Shown one piece after another: positions 49,670-61,833 of a stretch of 64,000 nt of DNA. Position numbers and translations under genes: made by a program. The stretch's first letter is position 1. Each line of letters begins with the position of its first letter. The notes below the pieces were generated by a model, which did no database searches, was not told where the DNA came from, and saw only the letters and a list, made by a program, of their open reading frames with translations. The DNA comes from Lophius americanus (taxonomy: Eukaryota > Chordata > Actinopteri > Lophiiformes > Lophiidae): positions 62,001 to 126,000 of the forward strand of contig JBBDHG010000098.1 of the NCBI GenBank assembly GCA_037951165.1. Reading direction: 5' to 3'.

Positions 49670-50440
49670 CGTCTTTGTGTTGGGTCAAAGCTCAAACCTC
49701 CTGAAATTCAACAGCTACAAAACAAAGCTCATGTTCACGGCCCCCAAGGCGCTACTCGAGAAGGTTGGGGGAAGTCCTGTTGGATGTGGACAGCTGCTCC
49801 ATCTGCACGTCCCCCGAGGTCCGAAACCTGTGAGTGATCAATGACTCTAGCCTCTCATTCAAATCACACATCAAGTCCATAACCAAATCCTCATTTTTCC
49901 ATCTCAAAAAACATCTCCAGACACCGGCCATCACTTGTCTGCGTTTCCCAGACTCCAATAGGTGCAAAATTCAGCTGCCAGGGTGAACATGAGCCCCACA
50001 TGCACAACTGCACATTTAATTTAATTGTACATAATGTTATTCTGTATTCTGTAACATGCTCTTGCTGCTTTAACCCAGCATTGTCCCTGCTGTGGGACTA
50101 ATAAAGGTTTATCTTATCTTCATCCACCATCACTGGCTCCCAATCAAGTCCTGTAATGACTGCAATTCCTCCTACTCACCTAAAAATCCCTCCATTCCTT
50201 TACCCAACAGTAACTAGCGGACCTCCTTAATCTCTGAGCTCCGTCTTGGAATCAGCCCTTTGGACTCAGACATGGGTCCAAACTGCCAAACTTTGGAGAT
50301 AGATCCTTCAGTGTCGCAGCCCCCACCCTCTGGAACTCCCTCCCCCCCTGCAATCCATAATACATCAAATTGACACTTTCAAGAAACACCTCAAACACCA
50401 ACTGTTCACCACGACCTTTAACCTCAGCTAACTCGGAACT
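49670..50440 (+). mobile_element. L2-like LINE C-terminal region, pseudogenised and interrupted
   Basis: The peptides 'SNLLKFNSYKTKLMFTAPKA' (about 49693) and 'DSSLSF-SHIK' then 'SFFHLK' (to about 49910) match the RT thumb region. After an interruption (about 50000-50125), 'HHHWLPIKS' (about 50128) and 'VAAPTLWNSLP'-type text (about 50315-50345) give the C-terminal end. Frames change several times. It ends before the TA microsatellite. Confidence 0.75.
50000..50125 (+). mobile_element. 5'-truncated LINE 3' tail nested in the L2-like LINE
   Basis: 'tgctgtgggactaataaagg' followed by 'tttatcttatcttc' is a classic fish LINE 3' end with an ATCTT-type tail. It splits the L2-like coding text, which resumes with 'catcactggctccc'. 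The left border is approximate. Confidence 0.6.
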
Positions 50441-50628
50441 CTCCAATCCACTGCCTTTTTTCAGTTCTTGTGGTTATCGTTATAATTACTTCTCTTTTGT
50501 GCCAAAACAATGTAAAGACACTCCAATAGACGGAATACTCCAAAAACCTGTTCACAATCGGGACGACGCTAAACACATTTATAGTTTTAAGTCTTGTAAA
50601 ATTGTAAGTCATTTTGTACTTCTGGAGC

Positions 50629-51582
<954 letters not shown>

Positions 51583-51653
<71 letters not shown>
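51583..51653. repeat. (TG)n microsatellite, 71 bp
   Basis: An uninterrupted TG dinucleotide tract of about 35 units. Confidence 0.95.
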
Positions 51654-51654
<1 letters not shown>

Positions 51655-51849
51655 TAAAACTAAAAACAATTTCAAGCTAATTTTTTACACAAACCAAAGG
51701 CAACCTGAGAAAAATGAAATAAAAATACTGAATATAAGAATTTAATACATATAATTATATAATAACATCTGCAAAGAAATTCTTCACATGTTATAACATA
51801 TAATAAATGATATTAATGGATAAAATATTTTGATTTATATAAGTGGAGA

Positions 51850-53030
51850 TCAGTCTCTGAAGTCGCAGTGATGGAACTCTGGTCCGCTCTTTTTTGCAGA
51901 ACTGCATTAGATTAGTGACATCAGAGGTCCCACCACAGCATCTCCACGGGGTTCAGGTCGGGATGAATGTGTTGCTGCTTGACCCAGTTTCAATTCAACT
52001 TCAAATTTTTTCTTTGAGAAGTTTTGTGTTAGGGAGCAGGATTCATGATTCCTTCAATTATGGCAAGCCGGTCGGGCCCTGAAGCAGCAAAGCATCACCA
52101 AAACATCACACCGCTGCCTCCATGTTAGACCGCAGGTTTAATGTTCTTTATGTGGAATGTTGTGATCGGTTTTACATCAGATGTAAGGGACCCCTCTCTT
52201 CAGTTCTGGTCATCAGTCCATAGTATATTCTACCAAAAGCTGTAGCCGTAACATCTTCTGGGTCAGCAGTGGCTCTCACCTCCTCACTCTCCCAAGAATT
52301 CCATGTTTTTTCCACTATCATCCAAATAGTGAAACCATGAATGCTGACCTTTATTGAAGATGTAAGAAATTTGTTCTTAGAAGTTTTCTTTGAATCTTTT
52401 GTGACATCCTGAATGAACCTTTTTTGAAGGTATACCGGTTCCAGACAGGTCTCAGGTCTATCCGTTTGTAGATCATGTATCTATGTTCTTTCTTGGGGCA
52501 AGCTTGGACACAGGTGCAGACACAAGACAGCGTGGCAGAGCAGGGGCAATTCAAATATTTAATATAAACTAAAAGAGGCACGAGGAGAAAGCAGGGGATC
52601 AAACAGGAATAGGCTGGGACGCGTGACGACACGGGGGAACATCAGACAACAAACTGGCACAGAAGGCAAGGTGAGGACAGACTTTGTACACTGACTTAAC
52701 GAGACAATGAAACACAGCTGGAGGGGAATCACAGGTGAACGCGATGACCAATCACACAGAAGAGAACAATCACAGGACAGACACAGAGGGGTCAAAGGAA
52801 CAAAAGTGAAACACATAAAGACTACACCAGGAATGACAGATGAAATAAAGAATAAACAGAAAAACACACTAAAAAGGCAACACAAATCAAAATGACGGAA
52901 CTTCACATAATGGTGAATAAACACAAAGTCATGACGATCTGACTGTGGAGTCCCAGAGCCTTAGAAACAGCTTTCTTACCCTTCCCACACAGATGTTTTT
53001 AAGTCACCTAATTCTTCGACTCTAGTAAAA
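51850..53030 (-). mobile_element. Tc1-like transposon remnant, minus strand, split by an insertion
   Basis: Plus-strand phrases that are reverse complements of a fish Tc1 transposase gene occur in order: 'cagcatctccacggggttca' (near 51937), 'gccctgaagcagcaaagcat' (near 52076, from the region encoding GCFAA...GP), 'cgctgcctccatgtta' (GG-SVM region), 'catcagtccatagtatattc' (near 52212, WTDE region) and 'tcttttgtgacatcctgaat' (near 52397). After an insertion comes 'gagtcccagagccttagaaa' (near 52948, N-terminal HTH region). Stops and frameshifts are many, and the DDE frame is not open. The element's ends are not identified. Confidence 0.7.
52485..52925. mobile_element. Repeat inserted within the Tc1 remnant, class unknown
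   Basis: About 440 bp of purine-rich text ('cacaggtgcagacacaagac', 'acgggggaacatcagacaac', 'cactaaaaaggcaacacaaa', ending near 'cacaaagtcatgacg') interrupts the Tc1 text. I recognise such text as a common fish repeat but cannot class it. The Tc1 text resumes with 'atctgactgtggagtccc'. A short 'atct' at both borders may be a target duplication. Confidence 0.5.
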
Positions 53031-54340
53031 TTTCTTTTGACTTTGGCAAAGTGTGCTACTGACGAGAGTTAGAAGTCAACTAGAAGTTTCTGAAAATGGT
53101 TTATTTAAGGTGATATTGTTTGTTTGTTTTAGATTTGGATTTAAGGGGAAACATGTTTTTTCTCACAGGCCCAGTTAGTATTATATCATCAAATAATGAA
53201 AAACAATTACATTTGAAACATATATTGTGTTTTACACAAGTCTCTTTTTGTGAATAGCTGACTCAACTGGTTTAAGGTACAAAAAAGGAGAGGGAATTTG
53301 AATACTATTTCACAGAACTTTACAAAGTGGGTTATTGCTGATAGACTCCTGCATATTGTCCCTATTTTGATTGACATAACTAAACAGCAGATGCAATGTT
53401 TGAGTAGATGATTAATGTTGTGTACTCGTTCTTCTCTGCATTAAAGGACATATATTTGTCATTGTTCATGAATAACAAAAAGAAATGACACAAGAAACAC
53501 AATAAAATTATAGATTTCTTACATCCAGTCAAAGTAGATTCATGGAATTAATTTGTTGTTCAATATGAACAAGATGTTTTATTGATTGAACCTGACAGGC
53601 TGCCTCTTAAATTATGAAGTATTTGCCATCAAACTAAAGACAGCTGAGGTATTAAAAGCTTCTATACACGTTAATCAAAATTCAATTTCTGTAAAACATT
53701 TCAACAATGGAACATGGCAAAAAAAAAACGACATCCAGTTCTGTTGAAATTTCACAAATTTGTCAGTTATCAATCATTGTATTTATTCTGAACATTTTTA
53801 CACATCCTTACTTTTCCGATTAAGATGTGTCTCATCTGGTCTACTGGATAAGATACTGTCCTTATAGTTGCTCATAATGGTAGATGGATTATGCAAAAAT
53901 GGGTAGAGAAACTATGATGAAAATTATTACTGAGTTTCTCTCTCCTCTTTCGGGTCGGCCAGTTTTTTTCCATGTCGGGGCACAGTGGTCCATTCTGCCA
54001 TAATCTGTCTTGTTTATAGCATTTCTTTCCATGTCTCCCTATCTCTAATTTATTTGTTTTCACCCAAACTGTCCAGTGCCGAATGATTTATTCTCCCTGT
54101 CACCGAAAATATAATCAGTATTTTCCTGTTTTAGCTTTTGTGTGTAAACCTGCTGACATCATTTCACTCCAAAGCTCCACCACAAAGAAACGTAGGCATC
54201 TGATTAACTTGATGTTCTCAAATGACATGCAGATGAAATGAATGGAAAATACTTTAAGAGCGAGGTCAAAGGTCCTTATTAAAGTGCACAATATCTGACA
54301 ATGTGCAGATCGAGTGTATTTTCCTTACGTTGGATCATTT
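53031..54340. other. No feature recognised
   Basis: AT-rich intergenic DNA with no credible frames. Confidence 0.4.
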
Positions 54341-55240
54341 TACCCCTAAAAGTCGGGGATGCTATGGAAACGCCATCGCCTCATCAGATGTTTCATGTTA
54401 ATATTCATGGATCGTCTTCAAATGTTATACCAACACAGAACTTAGTGTGAAGAATGACTGGATTGATTTTGGGAAAGTTTGGTTGAATATATCTGACACT
54501 AGGAGGTAGAGGTGGCGATTAATGGATCGGTGCCGGTAGGCCTAGTTTGACGCAATCGGCCAAGCAGCCTCACTTGAGACCGCTTGAATCGCGAGGAACA
54601 TAGCAAGTTATGGTAACGTAAGCATCTCTACTAGAGGGAGTTAGCGTCGGAAATACAAATTATTTCCGATTCTAGCGCAACGGTTGATCTTTCTTGTAAA
54701 TATCATATTTTACTCACTCGGGGGAGTTAGTTGCGGAAAACACTATTTTCAAGACATAACTTTCCTCACCCTCACGGTTAGTCCGGTTTAGTCCAGATTT
54801 GGTACATATGAATCGAGATTTGAAGATCTATCTTTTTTGAATCATATTTCCCTCTAATAGTTCATATTTTGCTCAGTAGGGGGAAAAAATGGACGGTTTT
54901 TGAACATAACTGCTGAACCATTGGTCCAATTAAGTCCAAATTAGGTGTGAATTGGCTAATTGAGATCTCACTTGTATGTTTTACTCACAAGGAGATATTT
55001 TTACAAAAAACTAAAAAAAAAAATTCTACATAACTTCCTAACTGTTGGTCCGAATTAGTCCAAATGTGGTGTATACAAACCCACTCGAGGCAATCTATTA
55101 CATTTATATCATATATTTTACTCCTATACTTCATATTTTACTCACTTTGTGGTTCTTTTTGAAGAAAAACTCTCTTTTTTGGACATCATATCACATTCAT
55201 TTTGAGGAATTTCAGGAACTGCTTGTATAGCGCAAGGAGC
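54341..55240 (+). repeat. R1 repeat, longest copy with about four interior units
   Basis: It starts 'tacccctaaaagtcggggat' (end), 'gctatggaaacgccatcgcc', 'atgactggattgattttggg', 'tctgacactaggagg'. Interior units are then marked by 'tagtccagatttggtacata' (54789), 'aagtccaaattaggtg' (54932) and 'tagtccaaatgtggtg' (55057), spaced about 143 and 125 bp. Most units carry 'cactcgggggagttagt' or a similar box and a 'catattttactc' phrase. It ends with the inner edge 'cacattcattttgagg' (55190-55205). A stretch near 54515-54610 is unrelated and may be an insertion. No ORF was seen. Confidence 0.85.
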
Positions 55241-57190
55241 TGGGGGCTTTTCGGGTATTTTTTTTTTCATATTGGGGCAGGGACAATTGTTAACGTGTGT
55301 GTGTGAACATGTGACAAAGATCCTGTTAATAAATTAATTGTTTTAATAAATTGAGTTTAATTGAAAAAGCCCTTCTATAATGTGGTAAATGTTCCTTTTG
55401 ACATTCCTTGTACATCAATACATACCAGCAGAATCCCGTAGAGCTCCATTTAAAAGACAGATGTTAACATGTTCTTGTGGGATATATAGGGACCCTCATG
55501 AACACACGTCCATACCAGACAGCTCAGTGCAGAGGATCAATAATGAATTTAACTCGGCGGGACGTAAAACCGTGATAATGTTTTGGATCACTTCTCTTGA
55601 TCACTTGGCCTGCAAATTATGTAGCCACAAGAATCGGAAGCGGCTTGCATTGATTATTGTAGTCTTGCCCCGGGGCTGCTTTTAAACCCCAGCACCCAGG
55701 TCCGCTCAATAGTGCTTGCAGGCTCAGCAATCAAATTTTACAGAAGCTGCATCAGTGGGATCAGAACCAGAGCAAGGCGCAGCTGTCTGCTGCGGAGTGG
55801 GTGATGCCTCGGGTTTAAAGGGAGAGCATACTCACCTCAAATAGAATTTTGTAGGATCCGTACTTACACAAGTAAACAACATCTAATCTTCATCAAGGGA
55901 AACACTCAGCAGCTCCTCTGCAGGGAAACAGTGACCTTGAGCGCTAATAGAATGTTTTTTTGGGGGGCTTTTAAATCAAAATGACCTTCACGTCTTAATT
56001 GGAAACTGTTATGACCCATAAAACTGTACTCCTGCAGAGTACTCCAAACTGTAGCCTGCAGAGTGTGTCTTTGCACAATTAATGGTCAAAGCATGTGTCT
56101 TTAGGGCACTTTCATAAAGAATCATCCACTCTGTATATGGTGTGAACTTGTTTGAACCAAAAGATTTTCCTGTATTTTTCTCATAAAAGGGATGATGTAT
56201 GCACAGAGCGACATTTCAAAAGGCGCTCTATAGTTAAATTTAGAAATGTATTCATTGTGAAGCAATCCTCAAAACCCATCTGAGCTAATCATGCATGATT
56301 CGTCTCACGAGGAAATGTGCAATGCAATGGGACTGCAGTGCAAGATGAGTCATCACTTTTAACACCTACAGATAAATGAAAGTTCTAAACACACACACAC
56401 ACTTGTATGTAATATCTCAATCCATCTCAAATGTAACATAAAAGCTCAGAATTCTTATGCTTCTGCCGTTAAGGGAGGCATGAGATGGGGATAGAAGGAC
56501 ACACAGTGTCTGAATGTGCTTGTGAAGTATTATCTAGCCTCGTTTCAATCTAGCTGTGCAAAGAGGTTTCAAACATGAGACACTTTTACGCTGATGTAAT
56601 GATTCCAAAGACAAACAGGACTTTGTTGTTGCTGTATTAATTAAATGTTCACAAGAATGTGCAAAATGTGTCTGCAGAATTGGGCACAAGGGCACATAAT
56701 ATAATAATTTAGTAGAAATAAGAGATTCAACATAAAAGCAAATTTTAGTTTTTTAGTATCTGCATAAATTCCCTGTTGATGTTGGTTTCCTCAGACACAA
56801 ATGGAGCACAATCGAACAGGAAAGTCAGGGCAAAGTGTAAGAGCGAGGGCAATCTTTCTCTCAAACTCTACTACTAGCAGAAATGAGTTTTTGAATAGCT
56901 TTGAGAGTAATGCAATGTGATCAGCAGGCACATTTGTGATAAAAGAGGAACGTTCAACGTTCTTTCAGTGTAAGAGTTTGCTACTCTTGCTATGTTCCCC
57001 TCTTTGATCTGTAATGTTGGATCAGAGTCGATGACGATGTCTCAGTTTTCGCCCCAATGGGCTCTAACAGTATTCAGTTTTAGTACCTTTTTGTGTTCCT
57101 TTAACTTCCCTGGCAACCCTGTCACAACAGGCGAGGTAATATGTCTAAGGAAAAACGTATAATTTGGTGTAACCTATACATATACTCAGC
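55241..57190. other. Intergenic DNA; 55490-55830 possibly conserved non-coding
   Basis: No gene was recognised. 55490-55830 has unique, balanced sequence with clustered AT-core motifs ('caataatgaatttaa', 'gcaaattatg', 'ttgattattg') and could be an enhancer. There is a short (CA) run near 56390. Confidence 0.35.
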
Positions 57191-57194
57191 CAAC

Positions 57195-57300
57195 CACTGG
57201 GGGCGGACTACCCAGAGTACTCTGCGTGTCGGTCCCAAGTCAAGTTAGATGGGGGAGGATCGTGTCAGTACCGGTGTCAGTTCAACAATGTGGATGGAAT
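57195..57300 (+). mobile_element. LINE 3'-region remnant (RTE-like, probably LINE-C family)
   Basis: 'gtgtcggtcccaagtc' (near 57226), 'gatgggggaggatcgtgtca' and 'caacaatgtggatgg' follow the order of a common fish LINE 3' region. It is heavily diverged and short. Confidence 0.5.
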
Positions 57301-57547
57301 AATTCAATTGAGGAGGAAAATCTGCTTCTGCAGTCTCGAATGAGAAACAGCCAAAACACTTACTTCTCTACATTACACTGAAAGCTAATATTTTTTCTCA
57401 GTGGTAAGTCACCGTCTAATTCACTGGAGATTACTGGGACTTAGTGGTTGTGCAAAGAGAGAAAGGGAGATATCATGTTGGTTTGCTGGTTAGCTGATAG
57501 ATGATAGAAACAAACAAGCCTACAAAGATAAAAGTATTCTCTCACGG

Positions 57548-57620
57548 AGGCGGCTTAATCTCAGTGGGTAGAGCAGCTGTCATCCAATCGGCAGGTCGGC
57601 GTTTTTGAGAGATTAAAGGA
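57548..57620 (+). mobile_element. SINE head fragment (tRNA-like)
   Basis: 'ggcggcttaatctcagtggg' then 'tagagcagctgtcatccaat' then 'cggcaggtcggcg' is the tRNA-derived 5' part of a fish SINE. The B box is degraded and the body is missing. It is not a functional tRNA gene: no acceptor stem or intact B box was found. Confidence 0.6.
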
Positions 57621-58615
57621 GAAACCAAATTTGTTCCCTGGGCACTGCAGGACATTCTTTTTTGTCTCAGTTAATTTAGCCTCTGATAGTTTCTGTTTGA
57701 TAAAACTCAGGACAAAGCCCGATCGCCATTCTCTTAGTAAGCGGGGTTGACAGGTTATAAGTGCTGCTCCATCTAATATATGATCGGTTTCCTATTAAAG
57801 ACCGACAAGGACGACCCAGTGCCTTTTTGAAAAGCTCAAGAGCTCAATCTGACTCAAACTAACAAACTCATGACCCAAGATGCACCCCTTCCCCAAAAAC
57901 CTCAATAAAATCCTTTTATAACTTTTCAAGATACTTTGCACACAAACAAATCCCACAAGGTGGAGTTTTGTAGAGGGCATATCGTCACTGAGGCCCAACA
58001 CTCCCTTTTAATTAAACCCCTTGAACGGAACGAAGGTATGTAGAGGAGGAGCAATGTCAGCATTCAGGAAATCTTTTAATATATGCGGGTGTGACAAAAG
58101 TGAAACAGATTCCAAACTATAGATGTTTGAACTTTGGAGCGGATGCATGCGAAACAGCTTGTTTAATACAAGTTATCTAATGCCTGAAGAACCAACAAGA
58201 TAAATTCCTACAAAAGAGACAACTCATGGTCTTTAAAAATATCAGTAAACAATTTCCTGCTGCATTACTTCTGATGAATTGTCATTATCGGTTCTAAATA
58301 ATACTGGATTCCATTGACACTCCTGTTGACTTCAGCTTCACCATTTTTATTTGGACCAGCATTGTCAGTCCATTGTCTCTAACCGGTTTAACGGCGCAGT
58401 GGACAGATGATGGACTGTCGGAGAGGGAGTAATAGCGACAGCAGCTGGGTTTGATGATATGCTGATAATCCAGAGAACACATTTCATTTAATATGTTCCA
58501 GTTGTATGCTGTCTGGTATTTAAATCCACTGCAAGGGTGACCTCCATCTTAAATGTAAGAAGCATGCCGTGGCAGTGACATATTTATTCATTAAAAAAAC
58601 AGACTAAAATATTTA
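57621..58615. other. No feature recognised
   Basis: Intergenic DNA without recognised genes or repeats. Confidence 0.4.
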
Positions 58616-58618
58616 ATG

Positions 58619-58658
<40 letters not shown>

Positions 58659-58720
58659 ATTTCATTTATAAAGCACTTTACATTTGGATCAAATCCCAAA
58701 GTGTTACAAGGCAAAAGCAG
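58616..58720 (-). mobile_element. LINE-B 3' tail with (TTA)n, minus strand
   Basis: On the minus strand 'actttgggatttgatccaaa', 'tgtaaagtgctttataaatg' and 'aaatg' are followed by a pure ATT-type trinucleotide run (58616-58657). It is the inverted counterpart of 15440-15545. Confidence 0.65.
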
Positions 58721-58783
58721 ATAATAGCAACAAGAAAAAATATAACAATAATTATAAAAAAATATGACGTGAAAAGCAGGTTG

Positions 58784-58785
<2 letters not shown>

Positions 58786-58866
<81 letters not shown>
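58786..58866. repeat. (GT)n microsatellite, 81 bp
   Basis: An uninterrupted GT dinucleotide tract directly at the 3' end of the minus-strand LINE-A piece. Confidence 0.95.
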
Positions 58867-58871
<5 letters not shown>

Positions 58872-59165
58872 CAGTGCTGGTTGAAGAGTCTGACTGCAGC
58901 AGGAAGGAAAGATCGGCTTTATCGCTCCTTCACACACCTGGGGTGAAGGAGCCTGTCGCTGAAGGAGCTCTCCAGTGCAGAGATGGTTTCCTGCATGGGG
59001 TGGGAGAGTTTGTCCCGGAGAGACGACAGCTTGGCCATCATTCTCCTGTCTCCCACCTCCTGCACTGAGTCCAGAGGACATCCCAGGACCGAACTGGCCT
59101 TCCTGATAAGTTTGTCAATTGTCAGCAGCTGAGATGCTGCTGCCCCAGCAGACCACTCCATAAAA
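58867..59165 (-). mobile_element. LINE-A C-terminal fragment, minus strand
   Basis: The minus strand reads 'LIRKASSVLGCPLDSVQEVG', 'MMAKLSSLRDKLSHPMQETI', 'SSFSDRLLHPRCVKER' and, after a stop, 'SRSFLPAAVRLFNQH'. This is the last domain of the LINE-A ORF (compare 2040-2255). It is better preserved than the copy at the window start. It is 5'-truncated near 59165. Confidence 0.85.
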
Positions 59166-59189
59166 GATGGCCGACTAAATTTATTATTA

Positions 59190-59460
59190 TTTATTATGGT
59201 GGCTTTTAGGGCTTTTAGGGCAGGTGGAACAAAGAAAGCCTGGAGGGACTGGTTTATTACAGCGGTGATCAGGGGACTGATGGAAGATGTTAGTTTTCAC
59301 TAGGACTGTAGTAAAGGGGTCGAGGGCACAGGTGGAGGGTTTCATCGTCCTGATGATAAACTCAACCTCCTGCTGTGAGATTTCTGGGAAGCCCTTTAGA
59401 GGCTGGAAGATCTCAAACTGTGAGTAAGCAGACTGGATAGGAGTTATATAGAAGGAAGGT
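59190..59460 (-). mobile_element. L2-like LINE linker/RT-start fragment (probably LINE-B), minus strand
   Basis: The minus strand reads 'LKGFPEISQQEVEFIIRTMK' followed by 'PSTCALDPFTTVLVKTNI' and 'FVPPALKALK'. This matches the region just before the RT in L2-like LINEs ('K-P-[ST]-T-C-x-L-D-P'). It contains frame changes. Together with the tail at 58616-58720 it may be one element interrupted by LINE-A. Confidence 0.7.
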
Positions 59461-59465
59461 TGAGC

Positions 59466-59514
59466 AGAAGGTCCGAGGCAATAACCCCCTTTATGTTATT
59501 GCCTCGGACCTTCT
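59466..59514. repeat. Perfect 19-bp inverted repeat, 11-nt loop
   Basis: The arms are 59466-59484 (agaaggtccgaggcaataa) and 59496-59514 (exact reverse complement), with loop 59485-59495. It lies exactly between a minus-strand and a plus-strand LINE fragment, so it may mark a rearrangement junction. Confidence 0.9.
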
Positions 59515-59574
59515 TGGTCTTGGATGGTATGAAGTCCACGACGAGCTGTAAGAAGAGCAACCCCGCTGCAGAAA

Positions 59575-59885
59575 GGGCATGGTGAGAGCAAACCAGCTAA
59601 ATCAATTCTGCAACAGGTTTGATAGCCCTATTTCTACAACCCATCAACCCATAACTCCCTCCACACATCCATCCTGCGTCAGTTCCTCTCACTCTACCCT
59701 ACCCATAACCACACACAACTCACTCATTAGCACCCTCCATCCCAGTAGGGCAGCCTGCTCAGACAAGTTCTGTCCTAAAAAGCTTAAGGCCTGTTCTGTC
59801 AAACTAGGGGAGCCCCTCCAACATGTTTTCAACCTGACTCTGCTCCAAAAATCTATACTCTGGGAGGAGTTTTTCAAAGTATCCA
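59575..59885 (+). mobile_element. LINE-A linker fragment, plus strand
   Basis: 'NQLNQFCNRFD' (near 59594) and 'STLHPSRAACSDKFCPKKLK' then 'GEPLQHVFNLTL' (about 59727-59845) correspond to the part of the LINE-A ORF between endonuclease and RT. The frame stays open for 107 codons but is not an independent gene. It is opposite in orientation to the C-terminal piece at 58867-59165. Confidence 0.75.
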
Positions 59886-59896
59886 TTTATGGTGAC

Positions 59897-59943
59897 GGTT
59901 AGCATTTATTTAGCATTTAGCATTTATTTAGCATTCATTTAGC
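59897..59943 (+). repeat. Short tandem repeat of 'tagcatttattt'
   Basis: Four imperfect copies of a roughly 7-13-bp 'tagcatttattt' motif lie in a row. Confidence 0.8.
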
Positions 59944-61833
59944 ACAAGACACAAGTAACCAAGTAAATGTGGACAAAGTCTTAGCAGCAGCCCTATGTTT
60001 CACTGAGAGCTTATATTTCCTGAATTTTATAGCAAAGTTATAAAATTATAGTTGTAAACACAACAATTTGTTTATGAGGCATAAAAATATGACAAGATAT
60101 TTATTAGGAAAGTTGTCTAAAATGGTGAAAAGTTGGAAGAGAAACATAGCTCTGACAGATTGTGTTTGATAAATGAATGCAGTCCAAGGGAAACGTCAGA
60201 AATAATGAAAAACAAAGCTCAAGATGTGCCAGATATTTAGGGAAATTATGGTAATGGAAAAGAAAGCAAAAACAGTTCTGGTGCAAAGGAGTTGTCAGGA
60301 GTTTGCATTGTTCATTAAATGCATGCAGTTTCCCTCGCCTCACACAAATGCAATAAACAATGAATTAAAGGTCGACTCATGACTAAATAGCAAGAGAACA
60401 ATGAGGTGACAGGAATGGAAATGTGTTTGCCTGCTGCAAAGAGGTGAAAGGGTTGAGTCTGCCTCCTACCACATTATACTGTTTTTGAGTCCAATATGCA
60501 TAGAACTTTACAGCACTGTTCTCCTGTTTCCCTTTCCACTGTCTGCTTTTATATTTCTATTTTGAACATTAGCCGTATTGTGTTAATTTCGAAGCCCATC
60601 TGTTCCTCCTAATTTTTTGTCTTTGATTGAATATGCTGTTTTATCCAGTTTCTAACATTTTAATTATTCCCAGCCTTGAGTTTTTCAGAGGCACTATGAT
60701 ATAAAGTATCATGTAAAGCTCACTTTAGGGCCTTGGATGTTTTTCACTCTATGAAGGCTATTAAAATAGAAGCAGCACTTAGGAGTGAAGTAATGAAGGT
60801 CATCCATTATGCAAAAGACTATGAATCTTAGGTTGCTCATCAACTGTTTCGAACACATGCAGCATCCTGTTTCCCAATTGTTATCACTAATCATCTCCCA
60901 CCAGTGTAATCTGAATGAGATGAATGAATTCCTAGTCGCTGGTACTTTGTCTACAGCACCAGGTGCTCCTCGGATTAGTGGTTTCTGAGTGGGACAGCAA
61001 AGAGCATGGTCAACCTGAATACCTGGGTGCTTTCTCCTATTCTCATCTTCCCTGGTAGCCAATACAGAAGTATTTCTTAGAGATGCCCTGGGCTCTGTTT
61101 TGTTTCCTTTCAAAACTTTGTGTAAGCACAAGCGATGAGGTTCAAAGGGCCTTTGAGGATGCCGTCCAATTCTCTAAGCACACATCTACCATTTTCTGTC
61201 TGCTCCTCCGGTAAAAGGCTTAAAGGTTTCAGTCTAAAAGAATGGTGTTTTTTTTTCCCGTCTGTGTTATTGTAGGACACGAGGTTAAGTCACCCACTCA
61301 ATGCTTTTTTCAGCTGCTTACTTTTGAGCAAACCTTTTTCTTGAATGTCTGAGACTAAAATACTGTTACTGATCAGATTGCTTACTTTTTTATGTCATAG
61401 CTATTTGTTATTTTGAAATGTTTCATTGTTCAGTCCTGTGGTCATTTCATTGCAAGCCGACGGCAGTATATTAATCTCTGGATTTGTGTAGGACCAATTT
61501 CACAGAGTAAACTGCCCCCCACTCCATCATGAACGACACTCACTTTAGTAAGTGCCCAAATAATACATATTGGCTCAAACGACAAAGCCCTTTAACATTT
61601 GCGGGTAAATGGAAGAGGTCAAGTCATACTATTATTTGGTGATTCCTTGGAGGAAGTACGGACTAAATGTGGTCCAAACTGGACCACAAATATTTCACAA
61701 AATTCACGTAGCCGGTGTAACCCAAAGTTTTTTGGAACTAGGGATAAAAGATGTTGCCTTGTCATCAAAAAGAACCGATGAAAATTTCAACTTTCCTTAA
61801 GCTACTAAAGTCTCTACAAGTCTTATTTTGTCA
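59944..61833. other. No feature recognised
   Basis: Intergenic DNA. Frames at 60709-61131 (minus) and 61599-61800 (plus) have no recognisable domain. Confidence 0.4.

Noticed and set aside
57548..57620. A tRNA gene
   Set aside because: It has only the A-box half and a degraded B box, and the context is a SINE head. No cloverleaf can be drawn.
58616..59068. 150-codon frame with poly-Ile and Cys-Val repeats
   Set aside because: Made of the ATA and GT microsatellites plus antisense LINE-A.
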